Below are positions 28,850 to 38,367 of a DNA stretch of 64,000 nucleotides, one piece after another. The DNA comes from Pseudomonas viridiflava (GTDB taxonomy: Bacteria > Pseudomonadota > Gammaproteobacteria > Pseudomonadales > Pseudomonadaceae). The stretch is from NCBI RefSeq assembly GCF_900602065.1, contig NZ_UWFN01000116.1:372001-436000 (forward strand), given 5' to 3'. The position numbers and the translations under genes are program-made. A model generated the notes under the pieces. That model did no database searches. It was given only the letters and a program-made list of their open reading frames with translations, and was not told the origin of the DNA. The first letter of the stretch is position 1. Each line of letters starts with the position of its first letter.

Positions 28850-29626
28850 ATGACAATCGCATCGGTCCTTTCGACCAAAGGCGGCCCTGGCAAGACCACG
28901 GTAACCGCAAATCTAGGCGCTTTCTGCGCCGACGCTGGCATCCGCACCCTCCTCATAGATCTCGATACGCAACCTTCGCTGTCCTCGTTTTATCGCCTTG
29001 AGCATGAAGCGCCCGGCGGCACTTACCAGCTCATATCCCAAAACGACACCCGCGCCGATCAGGTCATTTCACGGACCTGCATCCCCAATCTGTCACTGAT
29101 CCTCTCCAACGATCCCCATAACCAGCTCAGCAACATGCTGCTTTACGCGGCAGATGGGCGCCTTAACGTTACAGCACGGCATTTATTTCCGCTTTTGGAT
29201 CAATCCAAATTCTCGGTCCATTGTACCCGTGAAGGCCAGGCAATGCTTTTTGCAAGCGCCTCTCCAGATGAAAAGAAAATCACCGTTTACGCACACATGC
29301 AGGCAATTTTCGATGCCGATGGAAGGATCGTGACATCGCTGGCGGAGCTCACAAGGCCGGGCTACGCAACCCTTTCGGACGATAATGTGAGTCGAGGTTG
29401 CTTCTGTCTGCCAGGCCTATTCATGGATTGCAATGGAATGAAGGTTCCGATCCACGGGATAGAGTATGAAGTGCCTTTTCAGGTTCATACATCTAGGTCA
29501 TTAGCTTCTACTACAAGTCCATACCGGCTTGTGATAATGGACGAGAACGATGAGCCCAAACAGGTTTTGACTGATGACGACCTGAAAAGCTATCGCTTTA
29601 ATGAGCAGAGGAACAAGCTCCCCTAG
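28850..29626 (+). CDS. ParA/Soj-like ATPase amino-terminus fused to an unrelated tail
   Basis: 258 residues. The first about 105 residues match island-type ParA: the P-loop KGGPGKTT at 10-17, then LLIDLDTQPSLSSF and LILSNDPHNQLSNMLLYA. The ParA match stops at DGRL; the ATPase domain's second half (the Walker B region) is absent. About 150 residues follow of unrelated sequence with Cys, acidic and Pro residues and a final MDENDEPKQVLTDDDLKSY segment. AGAGG precedes the ATG. It may be a scar of a deletion join or a genuine fusion; partition activity is unlikely. It lies directly after the tRNA. Confidence 0.7.
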   Translation: MTIASVLSTKGGPGKTTVTANLGAFCADAGIRTLLIDLDTQPSLSSFYRLEHEAPGGTYQLISQNDTRADQVISRTCIPNLSLILSNDPHNQLSNMLLYAADGRLNVTARHLFPLLDQSKFSVHCTREGQAMLFASASPDEKKITVYAHMQAIFDADGRIVTSLAELTRPGYATLSDDNVSRGCFCLPGLFMDCNGMKVPIHGIEYEVPFQVHTSRSLASTTSPYRLVIMDENDEPKQVLTDDDLKSYRFNEQRNKLP

Positions 29627-29639
29627 CCAGATTGACCGA

Positions 29640-29999
29640 GAATTGGCTGAGATCAGGGACCGTGGCGGCTCTTGGAAAACGTAGAGTAATTGGGGACTTC
29701 GTCCTAAAGACTCAAACGGCAGAACCAGCGATGCGCCAGATTCAAATGAGCCTCTTCGCACAACCGACGTTCGGAACGAATGGCGTAGCAGTATCCAACG
29801 ACCAATAGGCGAATCATCAACTCGGGATCAATCGATGGACGCCCGATTGGGCTATAAAAATCGGCGAGATAATGGCGCAGATCGCTTAAATCGACGCATC
29901 GATCAATGCTACGCAGGAGGTGTGATTGGCTGGGATGTGATCTCTAATGTTGAACGAGTAAAACTGTCTCTCTTGTCCGCTCGACAATTGTCCCATCAT
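29640..29999 (-). pseudogene. IS1182-family transposase remnant
   Basis: Reading in reverse from ATG 29999, the sequence matches the amino-terminal part of IS1182-type transposases: MMGQLSSGQERQFYSF, then DLSDLRHYLADFYSPIGRPS and SERRLCEEAHLNLAHRWFC. A two-base insertion near 29920 breaks the frame, and a TAG replaces a Glu codon after CRLSL. The match fades about 29645, so only about the first third remains. No terminal inverted repeat was located. Confidence 0.82.
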
Positions 30000-30213
30000 G
30001 CTGCGAATCCTCCCGCTGGCCGACGACCTGATTTTGCCGCAGGCCAAGCAGGATATCTACTTCTTCAACAAAATCGGCCAAAAGCTGCCGGTGAAAACTG
30101 GCTCATGACTGATGAAAAACACAGCTCAATTGACGATGCTGTTCGCCCTGTCAAACCTGTGGATGGCTCGAAAAAAACTGATAGGTATACACGCTCTGAT
30201 GACGCCTATAGCG

Positions 30214-30753
30214 CTACTCCTCATGACTCAAGGTTGCGATACCGCAGTTGAGCTCAAATCCCTTGCCGGTCGGCCAAACTTCTTTAGTCAGGAAAATCTT
30301 GTAGCCCTGAAACTGCTCCTCGAATGGCTTACCCAAGCTGGCTTTTTTTCCAAATCCAACAGGAACGCTACCCGCCAGCTCTCCGATCATTTTTGTACAT
30401 AGAGCAGCAAGCGCCCTAGTATCTGCAACAGCTCGGCTTGGCACGTTCACATTCAGCATAAGCTTGACGCGCGTAACCTCGTCAGCAGTCCCTCGGCCGT
30501 ACAACGCTACGTTGTTGGGTAGCTCTTGCGACCCCAGATATTTGTACGGAGTGCCGCAAGAATAGACACCGTCATGCAACTCACTGTAGCCGCTGGGATT
30601 GGGTTTGAAGCCGGGAGTTCGTTCCAACACGCTGCAGGCAGTGGATGGAGAGAAGGCTTCGCCATCCGCTGCATAGGAGTTGCCTGTCGCCAAAAAAATC
30701 AGCCCGGTCAAAGCCAGAGCTGACCATCCTTTCTTGCTCAGTGATAAATCCAT
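30214..30753 (-). CDS. Exported protein of unknown function
   Basis: 179 residues from ATG 30753 (MDLSLSKKGW). A signal peptide with a Lys-Lys start and a hydrophobic core ends at NSYA, followed by ADGEAFSP. The mature part holds four cysteines (AC, SC, LC, NC), which suggests two disulphides, and ends LNCGIATLS. An ATG at 30768 and earlier starts are possible; the ribosome site is weak (GAGAG). No family recognised. It sits alone in the island, reading away from radC. Confidence 0.6.
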   Translation of the reverse strand: MDLSLSKKGWSALALTGLIFLATGNSYAADGEAFSPSTACSVLERTPGFKPNPSGYSELHDGVYSCGTPYKYLGSQELPNNVALYGRGTADEVTRVKLMLNVNVPSRAVADTRALAALCTKMIGELAGSVPVGFGKKASLGKPFEEQFQGYKIFLTKEVWPTGKGFELNCGIATLSHEE

Positions 30754-30892
30754 TACCGCGACTCTCATCCGTTGAACAGCTCTGCGTTGCGAGCGGCCAA
30801 TATGCCTGGGTCGGAGTTCACCGGTCAACAAATGCAGAGCCAGTACATGATCGCATTACTTAGTATGCGTCTGGACAAGTGATCTTAACCTC

Positions 30893-30920
30893 GTCAGTCA
30901 AGCTGATCAGCTTGACTGAC
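30893..30920. repeat. Perfect 28-base palindrome
   Basis: The two 14-base halves are exact reverse complements centred on GATC; the left half begins GTCAGTCAAGCTGA. It lies between the DUF4259 gene and the exported-protein gene. It could be an operator, a terminator stem without a T-run, or a mobile-element scar. Confidence 0.8.
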
Positions 30921-31072
30921 TTTGTATTGCGCACCAGCTCAATGCTATGTCAGAGAAATGAAGTCATCGCACGGCCTGTCACTGTGAGCGACAGATCGGT
31001 TGCCGTCAGCAGCTATACATGTCATCTACCCAACTTCGAAAAGTTTCCTGGATGCAAAAACTCATCAGGCGC

Positions 31073-31477
31073 CTACCGGCCTAGTGATGCCTGGAGATTG
31101 AGTAGGCCATCTCGCCAAGCCTCGTATTCATCGCTCTCTGCCCAAAGCTCCGCGAGCTCCGAGTTGTCAGCCAGCACACGGTCAATGGCCGTCTGTGCTT
31201 TGGTGAGCAGATCTGCGCTTGGTTTGGTCGACTGGCTCTTCACCCACACAGAGATGGCCTCGTCTGGCTCACCGGGAGTTTCCTGGCCATTCACCAACGC
31301 GAGCGCTGCAGCAGCTGCGATGCCACGGCCTGCTTCCGGAGCTTCAAGGTACTCCTCCGCTGCAATCACATGTTCCAAGGCTGACTCGATAAGTTCCAGA
31401 TCTCGAGACTCACTCAGCTCAATGGCGAAGTCAGCTGCCTCATCATTCCCAAATGCATGAATTGACCATGTACCCAT
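31073..31477 (-). CDS. DUF4259 family protein
   Basis: 134 residues. The start MGTWSIHAFGNDEAADFA is the signature opening of DUF4259 (MGTWG...FxND), and the rest is acidic and helical. I chose ATG 31477 for this reason; an upstream in-frame start exists at 31573. Such genes are often scattered among toxin-immunity and island loci, but the function is not established. GGACGGG precedes it. Confidence 0.75.
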   Translation of the reverse strand: MGTWSIHAFGNDEAADFAIELSESRDLELIESALEHVIAAEEYLEAPEAGRGIAAAAALALVNGQETPGEPDEAISVWVKSQSTKPSADLLTKAQTAIDRVLADNSELAELWAESDEYEAWRDGLLNLQASLGR

Positions 31478-31628
31478 TGATAACCCGTCCTTTGGCTTTG
31501 GCGCCACCGCAGCGCGTAGTTCTGCGCTGCTAGAAATGGCACGCAGCGACCTTATCACAGCAGACTCGCGCATAGACCATACTGAGTTTTTGCCAATGCC
31601 AAGATGCTTTCAATGAGACAAGCACAGC

Positions 31629-31850
31629 TCATGACCCAACTGATATCGCGGTTGGACACGAATCAGATGGCGCTTCAAGCAGGCTTAGAGAGAAAGTCTC
31701 GGTTTGAATATCCCAGTCACGCACGGATATCTCCGCCTCGGAGGAGGCTGTGTATTTGTGCTTAAGGCGCCCAAAATCCAAGCGGCTTACATTCATTTCT
31801 AAGCCGCTCACAGCCAATAGTGGGTTGTTCAACAATGCAATTGCATTCAT
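31629..31850 (-). CDS. Hypothetical protein, 73 aa
   Basis: A short soluble protein with a helical start (MNAIALLNNPLLAVSG) and an acidic Ser-rich end. AGGAGAAGC seven bases before the ATG makes it credible. No family known. It lies 55 bases upstream of a convergent arrangement with nothing else, in an island. Confidence 0.45.
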   Translation of the reverse strand: MNAIALLNNPLLAVSGLEMNVSRLDFGRLKHKYTASSEAEISVRDWDIQTETFSLSLLEAPSDSCPTAISVGS

Positions 31851-32104
31851 CTGTGCTTCTCCTGTGATTGAAAATTGCAGACCCTTAGGGTCCGCCTTCG
31901 CTTCAACTCACGATCAAAGGATTGGCGGCTAACCAGTGCGCAGGGTACGTAACCCACAGTTGTCACGTAGTAAAGCAAGCGCCATTCGCTGCCAAGTTTG
32001 AAGCGCAGCAAGTCTCCCCGGCAGCGCATACGCTTCCCGCCCAGTATGGTGAACCTGATGCGTACTACGCCCCCTGACCCTTCGCTTATCTAAATCAGCA
32101 ATAA

Positions 32105-32130
32105 CGCGGTCATGCCCACACATGACCGCG
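32105..32130. repeat. Inverted repeat upstream of radC
   Basis: Perfect ten-base arms CGCGGTCATG and CATGACCGCG around CCCACA. It lies 64 bases upstream of the radC start, in a leader also holding the GC-rich CCCGGGGAGCAATCCC. This may be a regulatory hairpin or a terminator for a read-in transcript. Confidence 0.6.
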
Positions 32131-32193
32131 ACACCTACCTCCCGGGGAGCAATCCCTTTGGGGTGCTGTCCGCAAAAAGTCGGAGAGCACCTC

Positions 32194-32688
32194 ATGAAAC
32201 TGGCCCTGATTGATAAAACCATCAGCGAAATCGAAGCCTCCATCACCACCGCCGAAGACGAACTGATTCAGGAAGTCCTGCTGATCCTCGATCGTCGGCT
32301 GTTCTCAACTGAAGCCGCACTTGAATCACCAGGTGCAGTAGCGTCTTACCTGAAACTCAAACTCGCTGCAGAAGAGCACGAAGCTTTTGGCGTGGTTTTT
32401 CTGAATGCCAAGCATCAGCCACTGGCTTTTGAAGTTCTGTTTCGGGGCAGCATTGACTGCGCCGCGATCTATCCTCGGCAAGTAGTAAAGCGAGCCTTGG
32501 CGCACAATGCCGCTGCGGTGATTATCAGCCACAACCATCCTTCGGGATGCACCGAGCCCAGCTCAGCGGACATCACCCTGACTACGCGCATGAAAGACGC
32601 GCTTAGCCTGGTTGACGTTCGGTTGGTTGATCACTTCATCGTAGGTAGCGGGCAACCTCTGTCGTTTGCGGAGAGAGGGTTGATTTGA
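32194..32688 (+). CDS. radC: RadC-family JAMM protein (island type)
   Basis: 164 residues. The JAMM metal site is complete in sequence: HNHPSG followed by a Ser-Asp pair ([15 protein letters not shown]), with an upstream Glu (EVLFRG). The length is that of the short RadC proteins encoded on integrative elements, not the chromosomal RadC with an HhH region. GGAGAG lies about eight bases before ATG 32194 (an upstream in-frame start at 32122 lacks one). It is a common island marker whose function is uncertain; a role in DNA repair is not well established. A terminator follows. Confidence 0.85.
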   Translation: MKLALIDKTISEIEASITTAEDELIQEVLLILDRRLFSTEAALESPGAVASYLKLKLAAEEHEAFGVVFLNAKHQPLAFEVLFRGSIDCAAIYPRQVVKRALAHNAAAVIISHNHPSGCTEPSSADITLTTRMKDALSLVDVRLVDHFIVGSGQPLSFAERGLI

Positions 32689-32692
32689 CGGT

Positions 32693-32713
32693 AAGCGCCC
32701 TCGGGCGCTTTTT
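32693..32713 (+). terminator. Intrinsic terminator of radC
   Basis: Eight-base arms AAGCGCCC/GGGCGCTT with a minimal loop, followed by a T-run. Four bases past the radC stop. Confidence 0.85.
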
Positions 32714-32779
32714 GACAGTGATGATTAGTTGCGCATGAAGGACGTGCACAGAACAGCTCTTTTCAGCCAACTGTCCAGC

Positions 32780-33391
32780 TCACTCATCTGGATACTCCAC
32801 ATACGCGATAACCTTGCCAAACGGCGCGCTCGTCATACCGACAGGAACTGTCATTCCGGCGTATCCAGGCACGGGTGTATTCATGGTAAAAACTAGCTCG
32901 CCTAGGCTCTGATTATCCGCAGCAACAATCAAAAAATACCTGCAATCTGCTGGCGCAACACCGGACCACTCAATCGTCAATGGATTACGTCCCGGGAGGT
33001 GATCAGCAACGACGCTACCCTGCGCGTCGACCACCGCTACTCGAGGCTTCAACACCGTCTTTGAGAAACCGAAACACATGTTGTTGCACATCGAATGGAC
33101 GTTGATGACGTAGGCCTGCCCCTTGCGAAGCTGAAAGTCGAAAACCCGATAATTAGCGGGCGTTTGCCCAATTTCGATTCGCGGGTCCGTTGCGCCGATC
33201 TCCCAGCGCATGGGAAACAGGCCACGATTAACTGGCAGAGAAATCGAGGAGGCCTGCTGAACAGCCTCTCCAAATGAGTGTGCGACAGGTGTGATGGATA
33301 AACTAAGCTGTTGTTGGTAGCTAGTCACGGAGTTACTTGCACAACCAAATAGGAGCGAGAGCAGAATGACGAATAATAGGTACCTTAACAT
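32780..33391 (-). CDS. Lipoprotein of unknown function
   Basis: 203 residues. AAGGA lies seven bases before ATG 33391; the frame starts two codons earlier at 33397. The lipobox LLFGC ends the signal sequence, with the Cys at 17. The mature part is beta-rich and carries three further cysteines, two of them in CNNMC. A carboxy-terminal GYAGMTVPVGMTSAPFG loop is notable. No family known. It converges with radC and may belong to the cdi module only by location. Confidence 0.65.
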   Translation of the reverse strand: MLRYLLFVILLSLLFGCASNSVTSYQQQLSLSITPVAHSFGEAVQQASSISLPVNRGLFPMRWEIGATDPRIEIGQTPANYRVFDFQLRKGQAYVINVHSMCNNMCFGFSKTVLKPRVAVVDAQGSVVADHLPGRNPLTIEWSGVAPADCRYFLIVAADNQSLGELVFTMNTPVPGYAGMTVPVGMTSAPFGKVIAYVEYPDE

Positions 33392-33544
33392 CAGCAATCC
33401 TTAAATTTTTTATACCATTCGAAAAACCAGCCCCCCATCAAACCAACATTAAAGTCTACAGTTACCTACTCCATGAGTAGCGCCTAGGCATCAATGATGA
33501 AATCTGAGGTTTTATATGAAATTTACCCACTTCCTGACGTGAGA

Positions 33545-33982
33545 TCACCCTTCAAAATCGGCAATATCATTTACCACAGCCTGAACATCAAACCCATAAT
33601 CACCAAGAACTCTCGACCGCAATTCCTCCAAGTAATTTTTAGCGCCTAGAGCAGCACTATCAACAGAAATTTGATAATCCACAGACGCTTCTAACCAGCA
33701 AGACTGCACTTGATAAAAATTTGAATTAACGTCGTATGACATTGCAAATATTGGTTCCTCTTCCTCATCCATGGACACATAATAAAAATCCTCTATCTTG
33801 CCGTGCTCAATAGCCCGTAACCACCGAGTAAAAAAAACTGCCAACTCGACTAGCAAGCAGCTCTCCACAACCAAAATATCAGAGCCATCTTGAGAAAATG
33901 AAACTTCCCCTTCTGTCCCTACAAAGATACTTCGCCCATCTTGCCGAGTAGGAAATGACAAAATCTTGAAATTTACTTTCAT
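33545..33982 (-). CDS. Acidic hypothetical protein, candidate immunity factor
   Basis: 145 residues, acidic with an EEEE run near 74. It starts MKVNFKILSFPTRQ. GAGAGATGAG precedes the ATG. Local base composition is AT-rich compared with the flanking chromosome. Its place downstream of the cdiA-like toxin end and the membrane gene, on the same strand, fits an extra immunity gene in an orphan toxin array. No named family; the immunity role is inferred. Confidence 0.5.
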   Translation of the reverse strand: MKVNFKILSFPTRQDGRSIFVGTEGEVSFSQDGSDILVVESCLLVELAVFFTRWLRAIEHGKIEDFYYVSMDEEEEPIFAMSYDVNSNFYQVQSCWLEASVDYQISVDSAALGAKNYLEELRSRVLGDYGFDVQAVVNDIADFEG

Positions 33983-34132
33983 TTACTCATCTCTCATTTA
34001 CCGGAAAGGCAATCATCACTTAGGGAGTTGGGATCAGACCACGATTAAGCACAACCTAATCACTTCAAAAAACCAATAAATAACGATAAAATAATCGTGG
34101 TGCGACCCCGCCCACCTGAAGCTTGCAAGAAC

Positions 34133-34411
34133 TTAAAAAAGAGCAAACACTAGAAAATATACAAACAAGGCAAAAGCTGCAAGACCTCCTCTCATTACTG
34201 GATCAGCGTCCGCTCCCAGACTTCCGGGCCCGATACCTACACGCCCCCCGCGGAGGTAGTTATATACAGCTTGACCGAACCACAGTTGAATTAACAGCAT
34301 AGAAAAAAAGCGGTGCCAACTTCCATCAAACCTGATAAAACTTACCAGCAGTGAGACAACCAGCAAGGCAAAACCGATAAAATGGCAGTATGTCTTTAGC
34401 ACTCTCAACAT
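34133..34411 (-). CDS. Membrane protein, candidate CdiI-type immunity
   Basis: 92 residues with about three helices (about 9-27, 35-52 and 73-92) joined by a polar loop containing GGRVGIGPGS. AAAGGTG lies five bases before ATG 34411. It begins 79 bases after the toxin-coding fragment on the same strand, the usual place for a contact-dependent inhibition immunity gene. A membrane immunity protein often pairs with a membrane-targeted toxin. The call rests on position and topology. Confidence 0.55.
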   Translation of the reverse strand: MLRVLKTYCHFIGFALLVVSLLVSFIRFDGSWHRFFSMLLIQLWFGQAVYNYLRGGRVGIGPGSLGADADPVMRGGLAAFALFVYFLVFALF

Positions 34412-34490
34412 TCAATCACCTTTAAATATTTCAGTAGATTTCTGAGCAATTGTATTCCATACCCCTGCTGCGCCCAAACCAATCGAGATC

Positions 34491-36600
34491 TTACTGGCCG
34501 TTTTTTTCTGGAACCCCACGTGCAATAGCAAACCTCTCAAAAGAATAACCCAGCGCAGCACTCCCAGTTGCAGTTGGGAGATCATCCTTCAAATAGGAAG
34601 ACAACAAAGATGCAGCGGTAGACCCGTTGGATAAAAGTGTCGCTGCGGCGCCATTTGTCGGCACCGCAGCTACACCCATCATCCAACCAATATCACTGAT
34701 AGCTTTGGCATCTACTGCTTTTAGCCATACTAGAGTTTTGACATCAGAAAAATCAATATTAGCGCCATTCGCTATACATTCAGCGCTTCCAAAAGGAAAG
34801 TATCGAGAAGTGTAAATAACCCCATCAATCGCGACTGGCACTCTATAGCCTCCATTTCCATCCGGTGATGCACCATTACTGCTACCAGAGCCGGCTGATA
34901 TGGGTGGATAATTGCTCGAGTCATATACAGCCCATGAATATATATCAACATACTGCTTGATGAAGGCGATAACGTCCTTATCGGCACGTGCAAAATTCTG
35001 CACATATTGGCCGCTACCCCCAAGCTCGATCCAATCTCCGCCGGTGTCATAGATACCAGCCTTGTTAGCTACCATATCTTTAGCGGGATGATTCTCAGTA
35101 CCGGTGATGTAGGAGAGTCTCAGTTGATCCTCAATCTGCTGCGCGGTGAATTTACCGCCACTCTTTTCCGCAAGGGCTTTGGCCAGCTCTCGCTCGGTTG
35201 AATGTAGCTGCCGGTTGTACTGATCTGCAACGAGAGCAATCCAGGACGCTTTTTCAACGTCTTTACCGGCGAGACCAGCCACAGTCAATCCAACAATTTG
35301 TGAAGCCGCCTCGCGAAATTCTGTATGAGCGCGGAGTACATCATTTAGCACTCCAGCCATCGCTTGGCTAGCCCCTGCGGCAATCGCTCCGGATGCAAAA
35401 TCACCACCTGTAGCCGTTGAAATGGCTCCGCCCATAAGCGCATGCAAAGCAACTCTTCCTAGACCACCTTCCACCCAGAGTAATTGACCCGCAGAATCTT
35501 TGTTAAGCAAGGCTGTTACATACTGCTGCTGAACATAGTTGCCGATGTAATTGAAACCAATAGCGGCAGCGACGTTACCTGCTTGAGACACCAGACCACC
35601 AACGATGTTATCGCTTAGACTGCCACTTTTGATTGCGGTTTTGATAGTACCAGACGCGACACCCTCCGCACCTGCATGTAAGGCGAAGCCACCAATATCA
35701 CTCAAGTCTGACAAATCGAAACCTTTAGTCAGGCCGTTGTAAGGCTGGGTTGTCCCGCCAAACTGAGGTTTTATCAACCCTGCTGTAAACCCAGCAGTAA
35801 GTCCAGAAATGGCCAGATTTTTTAAGCTATCGTCGCTTGTTAAGTCCTTAAAAACCACTCCTAAATCGCCTCGATTGTTGATCGTGCTTACCACGGCCTG
35901 AGAAGTTAAAGATGTCAAACTTGCGACGACTGCTGCATTGTGGCTGCTGTGACAGTAGTTACTGCAGCAGTCGACAAACCAGCGGCGCTCGCTGCACTTC
36001 CTGCTACTGACCCAGCGGCAGCGCCTGTAGTAACGAACGTACCGGCTCCGGCAGTTATTACAGTCACAATGATAATGATCGCCAACATCGCGCCCTGGCC
36101 CAGGCTCGAATGACTGTACTTATAGGCGTCGTGTGTCTCTTTGATCAGTTGCCAATCCACATCCCCGCGCTTCTCGGCTTCCTTCAACCATGCCGGCTGC
36201 GGATCGGCCTTAACCATCGCATCAATGGTCTGGCTGACCGTTTGTTCGTTGACGTCCTTGATGTCGATTTTAAGGCCGTCAACGGCCCTGATTGCCAGCT
36301 CACCCTCGGCGATCATTTGCGTTTGGCGCAGGGTTTCGTCGGTGTTGCCCTTGCCTGACATCGAGGTCCACGCGAGGCTGCTTTTGCTCTTCTCGTGACT
36401 CTCTTGATGCAGGTCCTTCACACCCTCAAACGTGATCGCCCCACCACTATCGATAGTCAGGTCGTTCCCGCTGTTGAGCTGGCGACCTGATAGCGCTGAT
36501 CTCCACCGCTCTTTAGCGTCAGATCACCGCCTGAGGTGACCTGACTGCCGATATTAGTCAGTTGGGTAACCTCGTCGCGCTGGGTCTTTTTACTGCCCCA
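34491..36600 (-). pseudogene. CdiA/FhaB 3' fragment with toxin end (frameshifted)
   Basis: Reading in reverse, haemagglutinin-type repeats (KTQRDEVTQLTNIGSQ and so on) are followed by the DUF637-like region (KDVNEQTVSQTIDAM, then SSLGQGAMLAIIIIV). A frameshift near 36476 and another near 35930 break the frame; the open pieces are 36457-36648, 35915-36421 and 34491-35918. The last piece keeps the pretoxin segment (ERELAKALAEKSGGKFTAQQIE) and about 190 residues beyond it, ending EKNGQ. The 5' part of the gene (signal, filament) is absent beyond about 36600. It is thus an orphan CDI tail. The toxic activity cannot be named. Confidence 0.82.
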
Positions 36601-36866
36601 ACTGATTCGTACGCAAAGGTGATCAGAGTCAGCAATCGCTCTGATCACGCGCTCAAATCCTGGTTATGAACCATTGACCAGAGCGCTGAATGCCTGCCCC
36701 TGAAATGCAGCACCCTACCCCCAATCAGAAGACGTATCAGGATTGGTCCGCTGTTAAATCCTGATTCTTCTGAACTCTATCGCCAAAGGGCGTTCTAGAC
36801 CCTTTCGCCGATTTCTGGTTAGCATCGGCGCCGCACTCTTCGTGACCCTTGAGATTTTGACGACGC
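36601..36866. other. Island-edge intergenic region with hairpins
   Basis: No gene found. Two inverted repeats are visible. TGATCAGAG (36620-36628) pairs with CTCTGATCA (36639-36647). ATCAGGATT (36736-36744) pairs with AATCCTGAT (36757-36765), flanked by CAGAAG/CTTCTG. The region carries the MFS gene's promoter and probably the right edge of the island. Confidence 0.5.
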
Positions 36867-38054
36867 ATGTCTATTCAGCAAACACCCGGGCATGTACTGC
36901 CCGCACGCTCGGCCGCCAAAATGGAAGCCGCAATGGCCGTAGGCGCTTTCGCTATCGGTACTGGCGAATTCGCGATTATGGGCCTGATGCCTGACATCGC
37001 CAGCAACTTGCAATTAAGCGAACCACAGGTCGGCCATGCCATTAGTGCCTATGCTTTGGGAGTGATGGTCGGGGCACCGCTCTTGGCCATCCTGGGTGCC
37101 AGGTTGCTGCGCAAGCACCTGCTTCTACTGCTGATGGCGCTGTACGCTCTGGGCAATCTGGCGACTGCGTTTACTCCGACATTTGGCAGTCTGATTGCCT
37201 TTCGGTTTATCAGCGGCCTGCCCCATGGCGCCTATTTCGGTATCGCAGCGGTGGTTGCTTCCAGCATGGTGCCCACCAATAAGCGTGCCGGTGCCGTGGC
37301 AAGGGTGATGATGGGCCTGACGCTGGCGATGCTGCTGGGCAACCCGATTGCGACGGTATTGGGTCAGTTTTTCGGCTGGCGATCAGCGTTCGCGCTGGTA
37401 GGAGCCATTGCAATCTGCACCATCGCGCTGGTCTGGCGCTTTGTGCCTGACCGCCATGACGAGCCGCGCAGTGATCCGCGCAAGGAACTGCGAGCTTTTA
37501 CCAAACCGCAGGTCTGGATGGCCCTTGCGATTGGTGCCATTGGCTTTGCCGGGATGTTCTGTGTCTTCAGTTATCTGGCACCCACGATGCTCGAAGTCAC
37601 CCGCGTAACACCGCAATGGATTCCCTTCGGTCTGGCTGCTTTCGGACTGGGCGGCATCATCGGCAACATCGCCGGAGGCAAACTGTTCGACCGCCTGCAG
37701 TTCCGTGCGGTGGGTCTGATACTCGTCTGGTCGATGGCAGTGCTGCTGTTCTTTCCGTTCGCAGCCGGGTCGCTGTGGGGCGTCACGCTAGGCATCGGCC
37801 TTGTCGGGACAATGGTGGCTCTGGCGGCTCCACTGCAGATCCGCCTGATGGACATTGCTCACGAAGCACCAAGCCTGGCTGCCGCGTCCAACCATGCAGC
37901 ATTCAACCTGGCAAATGCGCTTGGTCCATGGTTTGGCGGGATGGCAATTACCGCCGGGCTGGGCTGGACAAGCACCGGGTATATCGGTGCAGCCACTGCA
38001 CTGGTGGGCTTGGGTATCTACTTGATTGCACGACGCATGAAAGGCGGCGATTGA
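36867..38054 (+). CDS. MFS transporter, DHA1 (AraJ/YdhP-like) family
   Basis: 395 residues, twelve predicted helices. It opens with GAFAIGTGEFAIMGLMPDIA, the usual start of the arabinose-efflux-like exporters, and has the loop 2-3 motif GARLLRKH. Expected to export a small molecule using the proton gradient. The ribosome site is weak. The gene reads out of the island boundary and is probably core chromosome. The substrate is unknown. Confidence 0.88.
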   Translation: MSIQQTPGHVLPARSAAKMEAAMAVGAFAIGTGEFAIMGLMPDIASNLQLSEPQVGHAISAYALGVMVGAPLLAILGARLLRKHLLLLLMALYALGNLATAFTPTFGSLIAFRFISGLPHGAYFGIAAVVASSMVPTNKRAGAVARVMMGLTLAMLLGNPIATVLGQFFGWRSAFALVGAIAICTIALVWRFVPDRHDEPRSDPRKELRAFTKPQVWMALAIGAIGFAGMFCVFSYLAPTMLEVTRVTPQWIPFGLAAFGLGGIIGNIAGGKLFDRLQFRAVGLILVWSMAVLLFFPFAAGSLWGVTLGIGLVGTMVALAAPLQIRLMDIAHEAPSLAAASNHAAFNLANALGPWFGGMAITAGLGWTSTGYIGAATALVGLGIYLIARRMKGGD

Positions 38055-38367
38055 ACCCGCCAGCCTTGCCCCGGGCGGCCCTCGTGACGAACGCCCCTCC
38101 ACGCCCGGTGACTCTGTAAATGCCCTCACCTGCCGAGATGGACCCATCTCGGCAACCCCCTTGAGCGGATAGCGGAATGTCCGCAACGAGCCAAAAACCT
38201 ATCAAGGATGCGTATCGAGCGCCTGTCTGAATGCGGCTTGATGGCTGGTACTGGTAAAGATGCTGTAGCGGGTACTGCGCGATACTTTCTTCGTCCGAAA
38301 ACGCTCGAAGACGGGCTGAAAAACGGCCCGGTCAAGTCCCGGCTGTTCATCAAGCAAATAGCGCCCC
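38055..38367. other. Intergenic, no gene seen
   Basis: 313 bases between convergent genes. Forward frames here (such as 38208-38462) overlap the hydratase gene out of frame and show no domain. No strong terminator hairpin stands out. Confidence 0.4.

Larger units (their letters stand above)
28662..36600. mobile_element. Decayed genomic island beside tRNA-Asn
   Basis: The block starts at the tRNA-Asn 3' end and carries ICE-type marker genes (parA at the tRNA-proximal end, radC), an IS1182-family wreck, a cdiA fragment with immunity-like genes, and AT-rich stretches (33.4-34.5 kb). No integrase, conjugation gene or matching att repeat is visible, so mobility is lost. The right edge is placed at the break of the cdiA remnant near 36600 and could be up to 36.8 kb. 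Boundaries and island nature are inferred from gene content. Confidence 0.6.

Noticed and set aside
31847..32029. Reverse 60-codon frame upstream of the 73-aa gene
   Set aside because: Very basic composition and no ribosome site; overlaps the other frame's leader.
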